DNA from: an uncultured Lachnospiraceae bacterium
GTDB taxonomy: Bacteria > Bacillota > Clostridia > Lachnospirales > Lachnospiraceae
DNA: 39,074 nucleotides
Reading direction: 5' to 3'
Assembly (NCBI GenBank): GCA_947589175.1
Contig: CANPZR010000003.1
Span: 1 to 39,074, forward strand
Positions 16,462-23,711 of this stretch are shown here, piece after piece. The position numbers were made by a program, and so were the translations under genes. Under the pieces are notes generated by a model. That model saw only the letters and a program-made list of their open reading frames with translations, searched no databases and had not been told where the DNA came from. Position 1 is the first letter of the stretch. Every line of letters begins with the position of its first letter.

Positions 16462-18222
16462 ATGATAGGAAAAATTTTTCAGGGGTGGACAGTTAAGGCT
16501 CAGATTGGCGAGGGAGCCTTTGGGAAGATCTATAGGATTGAGAGGAAAGATGAGTTCGGTCACACCTACACGGCGGCGCTGAAAGTAATAGACGTCCCAA
16601 AGGAACAGTCGGAAGTGACTGCATTTAAAAATGAGGGCATGACGGATGATAATGTCACAGTCTATTTTAAGGGAATGGTCGAAAAGATTGTGGAAGAGTT
16701 TGTTCTGATGTCCAAATTGAAGGGAAACTCCAATATTGTAAGCTATGAGGACCATGCGGTAGAAGAGAAGAAAGATGAGTTCGGATGGCGTATTTATATC
16801 CGCATGGAACTTCTCACACCTTTACTTGCATATGTGAAGCAGAATAACGGTTTGTCGGAACAAGAGATAATCAAGCTGGGAATCGACATCTGCAAGGGAC
16901 TGGAATTGTGCAAAAAATTTAATATCATTCACCGAGATATCAAGCCGGCTAATATGTTTATTTCCGAGTCTGGAGATTTTAAATTGGGCGACTTCGGAAT
17001 TGCCCGCGAGCTGGAGCGGACGTCTGCCGGACTCACCAAGGTGGGAACGGAGAATTATATGGCTCCAGAGGTGTTTAAAGGACAAGAATACAATGCAACG
17101 GTGGACATTTATTCCCTGGGAATTGTGCTGTACCGTTTTTTAAATGACAACTGTTTTCCATTTATGCCTAAGGACTACAATCATTCAAATTTGATTGAGG
17201 CTTCTAGAATGCGGTTTTCCGGACAGACGATGCCTGCCCCGGTCAAGGCCAGCAAGGAACTGGCGGATATCATTTTAAAGGCATGCGCCTATATGCCTTC
17301 TGATCGGTATGCGCTGCCCGGAGATATGCGCAGGGAACTGGAAAAATTGCAAGTGAGTGATAATGCAGAGATAAAAATTTTTAAACTGGATGATTCGAAA
17401 AAGGAGAAGGATAGGAAGACCATAAGCCTTTTTCCCACGCACCCGCCTGATGATACTGCTAACCCGCCAGCAGAGCCTCCGGAGGAAGATAATCCAGAAG
17501 ATAATCCGGAAGATAATGGGGGTACGATAATCATAAATCCTCCGCCTATTATTGATATCGATCCGGGGAATGACAGGGGACTGCCGCCGAACGGAGGAGA
17601 GGATCCACCGGAGGACGAAGAGGATAAAAAATTAAAAAAAATAATAATTATATTAGCAGGCTGTCTGGGAGTTGTCTGCCTGGTGCTCGCTGGTATTTTT
17701 CTTGTAAAATACAGAGGCAATAGTGAGGAGCAGACAACGGAGACGACGGAAAAGGCAGATACGACGAAAAAAACTAAGACGGCGAAGGAAACAGAGAAAC
17801 CGAAAAAGACCAAAGAGCCGGTTGAGAAGATTAAAACGCCGGATTTGAAAAATATGACAAAGCAGGAGGCGAAGTCCAAGCTTTCCGAGTATAAGCTGGA
17901 TGTAACATATGAATCCTCAAAATATTCCGATAAGGTAGATAAAGGACTGGTATTGTCGCAGAGTCCGGCTGCCGGAAAAGATGTTGAGATTGGCTCTGAG
18001 GTTAAAGTGACATTGAGCAAGGGGGCGAAGCCTACTCCGACGCCAAAGCCGACAAAAAAACCAACACCGACGCCGAAGCCAACGCCGCGCCCGACCCCGC
18101 GTCCGACACCGAAGCCGACACCCCGGCCGACAGCGACGCCGAAAAAATCCAATGATAGTGGCTGGACAATAAGTAAAGGAAAGAAAAAATCTGATGATAG
18201 TGGTTGGACAATAAGTAAATAA
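16462..18222 (+). CDS. Transmembrane Ser/Thr protein kinase with a PASTA domain and Thr/Pro-rich tail
   Basis: A 586-residue receptor kinase, third in the tandem set. Kinase motifs: GEGAFGKIY, Lys41, HRDIKPAN with Asp159, DFG 177-179 and GTENYMAPE. A Pro/Glu/Asp-rich linker (about 320-390) precedes one membrane segment (about 393-416). Outside is a Lys/Thr-rich stalk and a single PASTA domain (about 456-521; TPDLKNMTKQEAKSKLSEY, VLSQSPAAGKDVEIGSEVKV), the module that senses peptidoglycan fragments or lipid II in PrkC/Stk1 kinases. The tail (522-586) alternates Pro, Thr and Lys/Arg, as in wall-spanning segments, and ends with two copies of DSGWTISK. PrkC and Stk1 usually carry two to four PASTA repeats, so one is minimal. 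Confidence 0.9.
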   Translation: MIGKIFQGWTVKAQIGEGAFGKIYRIERKDEFGHTYTAALKVIDVPKEQSEVTAFKNEGMTDDNVTVYFKGMVEKIVEEFVLMSKLKGNSNIVSYEDHAVEEKKDEFGWRIYIRMELLTPLLAYVKQNNGLSEQEIIKLGIDICKGLELCKKFNIIHRDIKPANMFISESGDFKLGDFGIARELERTSAGLTKVGTENYMAPEVFKGQEYNATVDIYSLGIVLYRFLNDNCFPFMPKDYNHSNLIEASRMRFSGQTMPAPVKASKELADIILKACAYMPSDRYALPGDMRRELEKLQVSDNAEIKIFKLDDSKKEKDRKTISLFPTHPPDDTANPPAEPPEEDNPEDNPEDNGGTIIINPPPIIDIDPGNDRGLPPNGGEDPPEDEEDKKLKKIIIILAGCLGVVCLVLAGIFLVKYRGNSEEQTTETTEKADTTKKTKTAKETEKPKKTKEPVEKIKTPDLKNMTKQEAKSKLSEYKLDVTYESSKYSDKVDKGLVLSQSPAAGKDVEIGSEVKVTLSKGAKPTPTPKPTKKPTPTPKPTPRPTPRPTPKPTPRPTATPKKSNDSGWTISKGKKKSDDSGWTISK

Positions 18223-18240
18223 AAAACAGGAGTGATTGCC

Positions 18241-18438
18241 ATGGAGACATTTATAAAAATAGCCTTATCGGACTATGCCATAATCGGTTACGAATTGGCG
18301 GCGATTATCGCCTTGATTGTAGTCGGGAAAATATTCGGCAAAAAAATAAAGGCAATCAACAACGCTGCCGCAGAGGAAAAGGATAATCAGATGTATTCCG
18401 ATCTGGATCAGGCTCTGGGAAATGCGAAGAGGAGGTAG
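18241..18438 (+). CDS. Small single-pass membrane protein of the kinase/T7SS-like locus
   Basis: A 65-residue protein (METFIKIALSDY start) with one membrane segment (about 15-33, YELAAIIALIVVGKIFG) and a charged helical tail. The start is placed at ATG 18241 rather than the in-frame GTG at 18232, because AGGAG at 18228-18232 fits the ATG. It lies 18 bases after the PASTA kinase and three bases before the FHA/EssC-like gene, so it is probably cotranscribed. No family is recognised; a small partner of the secretion or signalling complex is inferred from position. Confidence 0.65.
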   Translation: METFIKIALSDYAIIGYELAAIIALIVVGKIFGKKIKAINNAAAEEKDNQMYSDLDQALGNAKRR

Positions 18439-18441
18439 ACT

Positions 18442-19197
18442 GTGGGGTATATAGTATCGTGTTATTCACAGGCCGCTTTTAAGGAATTTATATTGCCGTC
18501 GGAGAAGAACGCCGACTACAGTATTACCATAAGGTCGAATTATTTTGGAATAAAGGATGATATTAAAGTTCAGCTGGAGGTACTGGACGGGAAGTGGAAG
18601 ATAAAAAGAACCCGACAGTATTCCATCGTTCAGGACAACCATCAGAAGGAGAGCGCTGCCCTGGACGACCAGGTGGCTCTGACATTAAATACGGTACATC
18701 AGGACGAAATCTTTATGTTCGTCCGGCGGTCGGCTTCGTCAATCCATCCCTTTAACAAATATATTTTGTCCGGGGTAAATGAGATCCGCATTGGAAAAAA
18801 TGACTCCAACGATATCTGCTATGATTTCAGAAATATGGTATCGAGGGAGCATGCGCGGATCGGGAGATCTGGCGATCGGTATATACTGAAAAATTACAGT
18901 CAGAACGGGGTTTATGTCAATTCGACGCTGATAATGGATGAGATTGAGCTTGATTTTGGAGCTTATATCAATATTCTGGGACTGCATATTGTATATCTCG
19001 GAGAGATTATCGCCGTGGATACGGACGGGATTGAGGTCAGCATCAATGAAAATATTTTAAAGCCCATCACATCCAATGAAGATGTGACGGTTTATATGGA
19101 CAACCGGGAAAAGAAGGGCATTACAGGGGGGATAACCTACCACAGGGCTCCCAGAAATTATGAGAAGCTTGACTCGGATACTGTTGAGATTGAATAG
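18442..19197 (+). CDS. essC: FHA-domain protein, probably the truncated N-terminus of type VII secretion ATPase EssC
   Basis: A 251-residue protein starting at GTG 18442 behind GAGGAGG. Residues 1-95 look like the first, degenerate FHA domain of EssC/YukBA. Residues about 106-190 form a second FHA domain with IRIGKNDSND, SREHARI (134-140), NGVYVN (155-160) and a final GLHIVYLGE. FHA domains bind phosphothreonine, fitting the kinases next door. The end, ITYHRAPRNYEKL followed by DTVEIE, corresponds to the THRxSPR...IxIE segment that in EssC comes just before its membrane helices and three FtsK-like ATPase domains. Here a stop follows at once and mobile-element DNA begins. The simplest reading is an essC gene cut by the element; a free-standing FHA protein is the alternative. 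Confidence 0.75.
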   Translation: MGYIVSCYSQAAFKEFILPSEKNADYSITIRSNYFGIKDDIKVQLEVLDGKWKIKRTRQYSIVQDNHQKESAALDDQVALTLNTVHQDEIFMFVRRSASSIHPFNKYILSGVNEIRIGKNDSNDICYDFRNMVSREHARIGRSGDRYILKNYSQNGVYVNSTLIMDEIELDFGAYINILGLHIVYLGEIIAVDTDGIEVSINENILKPITSNEDVTVYMDNREKKGITGGITYHRAPRNYEKLDSDTVEIE

Positions 19198-19208
19198 TAG
19201 CCACAAGT

Positions 19209-19250
19209 CTTGGAACCCGCTAAACAAGCGGTTTCCAAGGCTTTTCTTTT
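19209..19250 (+). terminator. Rho-independent terminator at the left end of the element
   Basis: Arms CTTGGAACCCGCT (19209-19221) and AGCGGTTTCCAAG (19227-19239) form a 13-bp stem with one mismatch and a five-base loop, followed by GCTTTTCTTTTT. It stops rightward transcription from the essC-like gene before the convergent integrase gene. Confidence 0.85.
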
Positions 19251-19253
19251 TAC

Positions 19254-19274
19254 TTTGCTACTATTTTGCTACTA
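19254..19274. repeat. Direct repeat near the integrase end of the element
   Basis: TTTGCTACTA occurs twice, at 19254-19263 and 19265-19274, with an 11-base period. Short direct repeats next to an integrase gene at the element end are typical arm-type sites for the N-terminal domain of Tn916-like integrases. The attachment core itself cannot be defined without the other end. Confidence 0.5.
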
Positions 19275-19308
19275 ACCGCAACTACTCTATTTCACACCGT
19301 TTTGTTTC

Positions 19309-20571
19309 TTAGATGGCTTTTCTTTGAGGCATCGGGATTACTTTTCCTGATGCTGTTTCTTTTGGCATAGGACCATATGGAGGTCCTGCATTGGTGTATG
19401 CTGTATCCGAAGCAACTGAACCACTTGCCATGTTACCATCATAGGAAATTCCCATAGTTTCGAGCAATGGATTTCCTATCGGCGGATCCGGTGTCGATAT
19501 AACACTAACGGTTGCCGCAAGCTGTTCCAGATTGCTGACAAGCTCCTGCTGTTTGTGTGGAAACAGATGAGAGTAAGTATTCAGTGTTGTGGATACTTTT
19601 TCATGTCCAAGTCTGTCAGCGAGGATAAGTGCGTCACACCCCTGATTGATAAGTAAACTGGCGTGACTGTGGCGGATATCATGGATTCGTATCCGTTTTA
19701 CACCGGTTTTCTTACAGCCTCTTTCCATCTCATGGGAGAGAAAAGATTTTGTAATGGGAAAGAGCCTCTCGTTTGGAGCAAGCATATAGCGGGAATCCAT
19801 ATACTCCTGCAGTTCCTGACACAGAAAATCCGGAATGGGAACTTTTCTCTTACTTTTCCTTGTCTTTGGAGTGGTAATGATATCCTCTCCGTGAAGACGC
19901 TGATAGGTTTTGTTGATATCAATCTGTTTTGCAACAAGGTCAATATCAGCAGCAGTCAGTGCCAAAAGTTCTCCTTCACGCATTCCGGTCCAATACAGTA
20001 CCTGAAAGCAGATATAGGATAGAGGCTTGTCCTTAATGCCTTCACGAAAAGCAATATACTCATCGTAAGTCCAGTAATCCATTTCCTCTGCCTTTGCCTG
20101 TCCGATACTTCCAGCCTGACCACATGGGTTTGTGTTTAAATCGTAGAAACGTTTGGCATAGTTGATCATGCAGGTAAGCTGATTGTTGATGGTTTTTAGG
20201 TACGTTTTTGAATATCCTTTTGGGGAATTCATTAATTGATTCTGCCATCTTCTAACATCCGAAGCCTTGATTTCGTTGATTGGCTTCTTGCCAAAGAAAG
20301 GCAGGATGTGAGTTTCACAAATATGCTTCTTGGTCAGGATGGTTGACTGCTTCAGGCGGGCGGTCATATCTTCCATATAAAGTTCGTAGAGATTTTGGAA
20401 AGTCATATCCGGGTTGGCAGACTGCTTTTCAAGAAAATCTCTTTCATAAGCCAAAGCTTCCTTTTTGGTGGCGAAGCCTCTTTTCCACTTTTGTCGGTTG
20501 TTGCCCTGCCAGTCCGTATAATAGAACTTGCAGAACCATTTACCAGTCTTTTTATCTTTGTAAGCTGGCAT
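19309..20571 (-). CDS. int: Tyrosine recombinase integrase (Tn916-like)
   Basis: Site-specific integrase that inserts and, with an excisionase, excises the element. The start is at MPAYKDKKTG (20571), because AAGGAG then lies nine bases upstream; the longer ATG starts overlap that site. An N-terminal AP2-like arm-binding domain (about 1-60; KWFCKFYYTDWQGNNRQKWK) precedes a SAM-like core-binding domain (about 65-165). The catalytic domain has Arg in TGMREGELLAL, Lys in KTRKSKRKVPIP, HDIRHSHASLL, LGHEKVSTTLNTYSH and the tyrosine nucleophile in NTYSHLFP. A 55-60 residue Pro/Gly-rich extension after the active tyrosine is longer than in Tn916 Int. The gene points outward to the left end, as is usual. 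Confidence 0.95.
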   Translation of the reverse strand: MPAYKDKKTGKWFCKFYYTDWQGNNRQKWKRGFATKKEALAYERDFLEKQSANPDMTFQNLYELYMEDMTARLKQSTILTKKHICETHILPFFGKKPINEIKASDVRRWQNQLMNSPKGYSKTYLKTINNQLTCMINYAKRFYDLNTNPCGQAGSIGQAKAEEMDYWTYDEYIAFREGIKDKPLSYICFQVLYWTGMREGELLALTAADIDLVAKQIDINKTYQRLHGEDIITTPKTRKSKRKVPIPDFLCQELQEYMDSRYMLAPNERLFPITKSFLSHEMERGCKKTGVKRIRIHDIRHSHASLLINQGCDALILADRLGHEKVSTTLNTYSHLFPHKQQELVSNLEQLAATVSVISTPDPPIGNPLLETMGISYDGNMASGSVASDTAYTNAGPPYGPMPKETASGKVIPMPQRKAI

Positions 20572-20600
20572 AAACATCATCTCCTTTATCAAAATGTTTG

Positions 20601-20616
20601 ACCATATAAATATGGT
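20601..20616. promoter_or_regulatory. Perfect palindrome upstream of int
   Basis: ACCATAT-AA-ATATGGT lies 30 bases upstream of the integrase start codon, within its 5' leader. A 7-bp perfect dyad is suited to a dimeric regulator or may be an integrase/excisionase arm site. The binding protein is not known. Confidence 0.4.
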
Positions 20617-20736
20617 ATGTGGGCACCCTGCACTGTGAAAAACTCAGATTTTTGGTGCATTTATCCAAAGGCTATGATATAATCTACTTGTCTAGGGTGA
20701 TTATAATAGCCGTTTAGGTTAGATCACTTACATATG

Positions 20737-20782
20737 CTCCGGCAGTTGTTCTTCTGCAAAAGAATGGTGTCGGGGTATTTTT
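20737..20782 (+). terminator. Hairpin with T tract between int and the XRE gene
   Basis: An outer stem CTCCGGCA/TGTCGGGG and an inner stem TTCTT/AAGAA are followed on the plus strand by TATTTTTA. It has the form of a plus-strand terminator, although both flanking genes are on the minus strand. That implies a short plus-strand transcript, perhaps from a TATAAT at 20678-20683 or 20702-20707, or a structure acting in the long int leader. Neither putative -10 box has a good -35. Confidence 0.4.
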
Positions 20783-20787
20783 ATGCA

Positions 20788-21435
20788 TTAAATTATCTCT
20801 ATGGTAGAAATTTTCTTTTTGTTCTTTTGGCATTTTTCAGAGTCATTGACATTCTCATCAGGGGTGGCATCTGAAAAATAGCTTTCTGAATAATATTCCA
20901 GTGTTTCATTCTGCCATGATTCAAACTGTTCTTCACTAATTGTTCCATTTTGCAGTGCGGTAAGCTTATTCATCCAGTTTTCCATAAACAGACAGAAGTC
21001 TGCGTTATAAGAACCATTTCCTTTGCCATCAACCATAAGAGAAGAAGTCCAGTCGGAACTTTCCGGCGGCTTGCTGCAGGCAAGCTGGAATGTAATATCC
21101 TTTATCTTTGTTATGGTAAATAATGCTTTGATTACATCTGACAATGTGTGGAAACTGTAATCATGAGAATTATCTTCCATGGTGTCCTTAAGTTCAGTCT
21201 TTGCCTCTAACAGTTCCTGCCATGGTATATCCAGTTCGTCTGCTATCTGCTTGATAATTCCTGTCTTTATGATAATCTCACCGGATTCGTATTTTTGAAT
21301 AGTACGTTCAGATTTATCAAGTCTTTTAGCAAATTCCTTCTGTGTGATTTTTAATTCCCTACGTCTTTTTTTTATTGCTTTACCGATTTCTTGCGGCGTA
21401 TACATGGCAAGACGCTGGTCATCTGATAAACTCAT
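20788..21435 (-). CDS. XRE-family transcriptional regulator of the element
   Basis: A 215-residue DNA-binding protein. An N-terminal Cro/C1-type HTH (about 15-75; KAIKKRRRELKITQKEFAKR, LDKSERTIQKYESGE) is followed by an unrecognised C-terminal domain of about 135 residues, rich in acidic and aromatic residues, that may sense a signal or mediate dimerisation. AAGGAAGGTG precedes the ATG. It is divergent from the excisionase-like gene across a 267-base region holding five copies of an AGTACGGATT-like site. It probably represses the rightward promoter and its own gene, keeping excision and mobilization off. Confidence 0.85.
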   Translation of the reverse strand: MSLSDDQRLAMYTPQEIGKAIKKRRRELKITQKEFAKRLDKSERTIQKYESGEIIIKTGIIKQIADELDIPWQELLEAKTELKDTMEDNSHDYSFHTLSDVIKALFTITKIKDITFQLACSKPPESSDWTSSLMVDGKGNGSYNADFCLFMENWMNKLTALQNGTISEEQFESWQNETLEYYSESYFSDATPDENVNDSEKCQKNKKKISTIEII

Positions 21436-21460
21436 ATGTTCACCTTCCTTATATGTGATA

Positions 21461-21670
21461 AGTACGGATTCGTGAAATAATAGTCATAATCCGTATTTTT
21501 AACAGCTGATTTACTATTATGTGAATACTATATCATGAAGTGATACGAATTGCAAGTGCGTATTTTGGAAAAGTTTATTGACAAATTATGTGGATGGTAT
21601 TATGATTAAACACGAATTATAAGTACGGATTATATTTCGATAAAGTTATTTGTTGAAACAAATCCGTACT
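21461..21670. promoter_or_regulatory. Operator array AGTACGGATT between divergent regulator and excisionase genes
   Basis: Copies: AGTACGGATT at 21461-21470, AATCCGTATT (inverted) at 21488-21497, AGTGCGTATT at 21555-21564, AGTACGGATT at 21622-21631, and AATCCGTACT (inverted) at 21661-21670. ACGAATT half-copies at 21545 and 21612 sit just ahead of two of them. The last pair is a perfect 10-bp inverted repeat 29 bases apart that straddles the likely transcription start. The arrangement suggests cooperative binding by the XRE protein; this is inference from position. Confidence 0.7.
21578..21606 (+). promoter_or_regulatory. Promoter for the excisionase-parM-parR genes
   Basis: TTGACA at 21578-21583, a 17-base spacer and TATGAT at 21601-21606 form a near-consensus sigma-A promoter. 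It reads rightward to the gene at 21703 with operator copies on both sides. Confidence 0.8.
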
Positions 21671-21702
21671 GATAATGAAGTTTATAGGAAAGGAGTGGTT
21701 GT

Positions 21703-21993
21703 ATGATAAGTACAAAGGACGCATTTATTGATGCAAAAGAAGTCAGTGAGATTCTTGGTATCGGGATGACAAAGGCATATGCGGTTATTAAGGCATACAA
21801 TGCCGAACTGGCTGCCCAGAATTATTTTACAATGAGGGGAAAATGTCCCAGAAAATATTTTGAGCAGAAGATATACGGATATGAAGACTGTTATTCCAAG
21901 TCGAATAATCCCGCATGGAAAGCAGACAGGGTAGCAGAAGAAAGCAGCTATCAGGCGGAAGAAAAAAGTCCCAACCAATCAGGTCAGGACTGA
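21703..21993 (+). CDS. Excisionase-like small HTH DNA-binding protein
   Basis: A 96-residue protein with AAAGGAG seven bases before the ATG. Residues about 8-55 (FIDAKEVSEILGIGMTKAYA, VIKAYNAELA) form a MerR/excisionase-type winged helix (HTH_17) followed by basic residues, then a hydrophilic tail. In related elements such proteins act as recombination directionality factors or as regulators of the replication/mobilization genes. It lies directly under the operator-controlled promoter and opposite to the XRE repressor, fitting a lysogeny-like switch. Whether it acts on the integrase or only on transcription is open. Confidence 0.7.
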   Translation: MISTKDAFIDAKEVSEILGIGMTKAYAVIKAYNAELAAQNYFTMRGKCPRKYFEQKIYGYEDCYSKSNNPAWKADRVAEESSYQAEEKSPNQSGQD

Positions 21994-22000
21994 TTACAGA

Positions 22001-22053
22001 GCCGAAGCCCTGCATATGTATCTCGCAAGTACAGTATAGCAGAGGCTTCCGGC
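22001..22053 (+). other. Hairpin in the leader of the parM-like gene
   Basis: GCCGAAGCC-CTGC (22001-22013) can pair with GCAG-A-GGCTTCCGGC (22039-22053) with a one-base bulge. No T tract follows, so it is unlikely to be a simple terminator. It lies between the excisionase-like stop and the CAGGAGG site of the parM-like gene, and may protect or regulate the mRNA. Confidence 0.45.
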
Positions 22054-22101
22054 TGTTGCAACGAAAACTCAATATAAGTCGTAACGACAGGAGGACAAAG
22101 T

Positions 22102-23034
22102 ATGTATTTTAAAGAAGAAAAAATATTACTCGCAGCGATAGACCATGGATTTTCCAGCATAAAAACACCACATTTTATATTTGATAATGGAGTAAGAAAG
22201 CTTGGAAGTGCCACAACACTTCAGGAAAACACGCTGGAGTATGGTAATGAATGTTACAAAACAGGAGAGGGAAGGATGCCTCTTAAGGATGATAAGACGG
22301 CAGATAAGGATTTTCTTCTTCTGACATTTGCAGCTATAGCAAAGGAAGCACAGTATTACGGACTGACGGATGGCAGGGACCTGGATGTGGTAATTGCAGC
22401 AGGACTTCCATTTACTAGATTCGGTAATGAAAAGAATACCTTTTATGATTATCTGCATCGGGGAAGGGAGACTTTCCGCTACGAAGGGCAGATATACCGC
22501 ATTAACATCGTGGAAGTGTTTTTATTTCCACAGTGTTATGCGGCAGTGGCAAATATCTTGGGAAAGCTGTCGCCAAACCAGTTGATTGTTGATATAGGTT
22601 CCAAGACCATAGATATCATCCAGACCAAGAATTATGTTCCGGTGGAGAGAAGCTGTACTACCATACCAGAGGCACTGATACACTGCATGGCAGAAATCAA
22701 CAATGCAGTATACCGCAGGTGTAATAAACGGATTTCAGAGGCAGATATCCAGCAGATGATGATGACAGGAAAATCTCTTCTTCCCGACAGCATTACAACA
22801 GTTATCAGGGATGAACTTAAGGTTTTTGCAGAAAATGTGGAAGCTCAGCTGAAAGAAAACGGATATGATCCGGAACTGACACCGACAGTCTATGTGGGTG
22901 GTGGAGCATCGGTTATGAGGCTTTTTGGAAATATTCGTGGTGTTCACATTTGTTATCAGGAAGATGTCAGGGCAAATGCCATAGGCTATGAATATCTGGC
23001 ACTCCAAAAGAAAGACAGGTGGCTCCATGAATAA
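22102..23034 (+). CDS. ParM/Alp-like actin-family segregation ATPase
   Basis: A 310-residue actin-fold protein. Phosphate-binding loops are visible at AAIDHGFSSIK (Asp14) and LIVDIGSKTIDII (about 168-180), and the adenosine motif VYVGGGASVMRLFG near residue 270. It matches the plasmid-segregation actins of Gram-positive elements (ParM/AlfA/Alp7 type), which polymerise to push or pull DNA copies apart. The start at 22102 follows CAGGAGG by seven bases. The stop overlaps the next gene. On an integrative element, a segregation actin implies an extrachromosomal, replicating phase after excision; this is inferred from the gene content. Confidence 0.85.
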   Translation: MYFKEEKILLAAIDHGFSSIKTPHFIFDNGVRKLGSATTLQENTLEYGNECYKTGEGRMPLKDDKTADKDFLLLTFAAIAKEAQYYGLTDGRDLDVVIAAGLPFTRFGNEKNTFYDYLHRGRETFRYEGQIYRINIVEVFLFPQCYAAVANILGKLSPNQLIVDIGSKTIDIIQTKNYVPVERSCTTIPEALIHCMAEINNAVYRRCNKRISEADIQQMMMTGKSLLPDSITTVIRDELKVFAENVEAQLKENGYDPELTPTVYVGGGASVMRLFGNIRGVHICYQEDVRANAIGYEYLALQKKDRWLHE

Positions 23035-23557
23035 TAGGAAAATGTTCCAGACACTGACATTTCGGCTGAACTTAAATCATAAGGAAGATGCAGAGGTTTG
23101 GAAGATGATAAGGAATACGGAAGAAAACAGTACAGTATTTGAAAACAGAAGTGATTTTATCCGCTTTATATTGCTGACGGCAGCAGAAAATTTCAATGAG
23201 CTTAATAATGCAAAAGAAGATATTCGTTCACTGAAAGATGCCTTCGTGCAGGAAATCAATGAATACTGGATGGAAACAGTAAGAAAACTGATTGACGATA
23301 ATTTGGAGGAACTCGGAACAATTGTAGAGATTGCAGTGAATAAAGCCATGGTATCAGCATTATCAGGATTGATTGCTGGAGAAACTGTAACAGGAGACGT
23401 TACAGCAAATAGAATTATGACGGAAAAAGCAAATCATGAAAATGAGCAGAATGTGCAGACGATGGTGAAACCAGAGTCTGCTATGGGAGTTCTTCCGGAA
23501 TCTGATAAGAATGAGGGGCTTCCTGATGGAGCACTTGAATTTTTAGACAGCCTGTAA
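23027..23557 (+). CDS. ParR-like adaptor / ribbon-helix-helix DNA-binding protein
   Basis: A 176-residue protein. The start is at ATG 23027 (MNNRKMFQTLTFRLNL), overlapping the parM-like stop by eight bases. The N-terminal part (TFRLNLNHKEDAEVWKMI, then NRSDFIRFILLTAAENF) fits a ribbon-helix-helix fold, with a long helical middle and a flexible acidic C-terminus ending GALEFLDSL. A small RHH protein coupled to an actin-like gene is the ParMR arrangement: ParR binds a repeated centromere and its C-terminus caps the filament. Repeats that could be that centromere lie just downstream at 23602-23688. The family call is by context and fold, not by strong motif. Confidence 0.65.
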   Translation: MNNRKMFQTLTFRLNLNHKEDAEVWKMIRNTEENSTVFENRSDFIRFILLTAAENFNELNNAKEDIRSLKDAFVQEINEYWMETVRKLIDDNLEELGTIVEIAVNKAMVSALSGLIAGETVTGDVTANRIMTEKANHENEQNVQTMVKPESAMGVLPESDKNEGLPDGALEFLDSL

Positions 23558-23601
23558 AAGCTTGAGGGGAGTAATACAGATTGTAATTAATTTTTCTATG
23601 C

Positions 23602-23688
23602 TTATTACAGTATGTGATATTTGAAATATTACTGGTATCACAGAATGTAATAAAAGCCAAGTTGATTATTACATTTTGTATGATACCA
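23602..23688. repeat. Centromere-like repeats (three copies of TTATTACA-n-TGTGATA)
   Basis: TTATTACAGTATGTGATA at 23602-23619 (direct), TATCACAGAATGTAATAA at 23636-23653 (inverted) and TTATTACATTTTGTATGATA at 23666-23685 (direct, two extra bases). Copies two and three, with flanking TGGTATCA/TGATACCA, form an imperfect inverted repeat with a 12-base spacer. Position just after the parM/parR-like pair suggests a parC centromere, or an autoregulatory site for the adaptor or MobC. Confidence 0.65.
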
Positions 23689-23711
23689 ATATGGATATGA
23701 TAGCAGGGGTA

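Noticed and set aside
17289-18242. Long minus-strand reading frame of 317 codons opposite the PASTA kinase
   Set aside because: It mirrors the repetitive Pro/Thr/Lys tail and Asp/Glu-rich linker codons; composition is a by-product of the plus-strand repeats.
19201-19250. Attachment-site core in the terminator stem
   Set aside because: The hairpin explains the inverted repeat, and no second copy of this sequence was seen in the window; the core cannot be defined without the right end.
22001-22053. Riboswitch or tRNA in the parM-like leader
   Set aside because: Only one hairpin with a bulge; no cloverleaf, no CCA-type end and no known riboswitch core.
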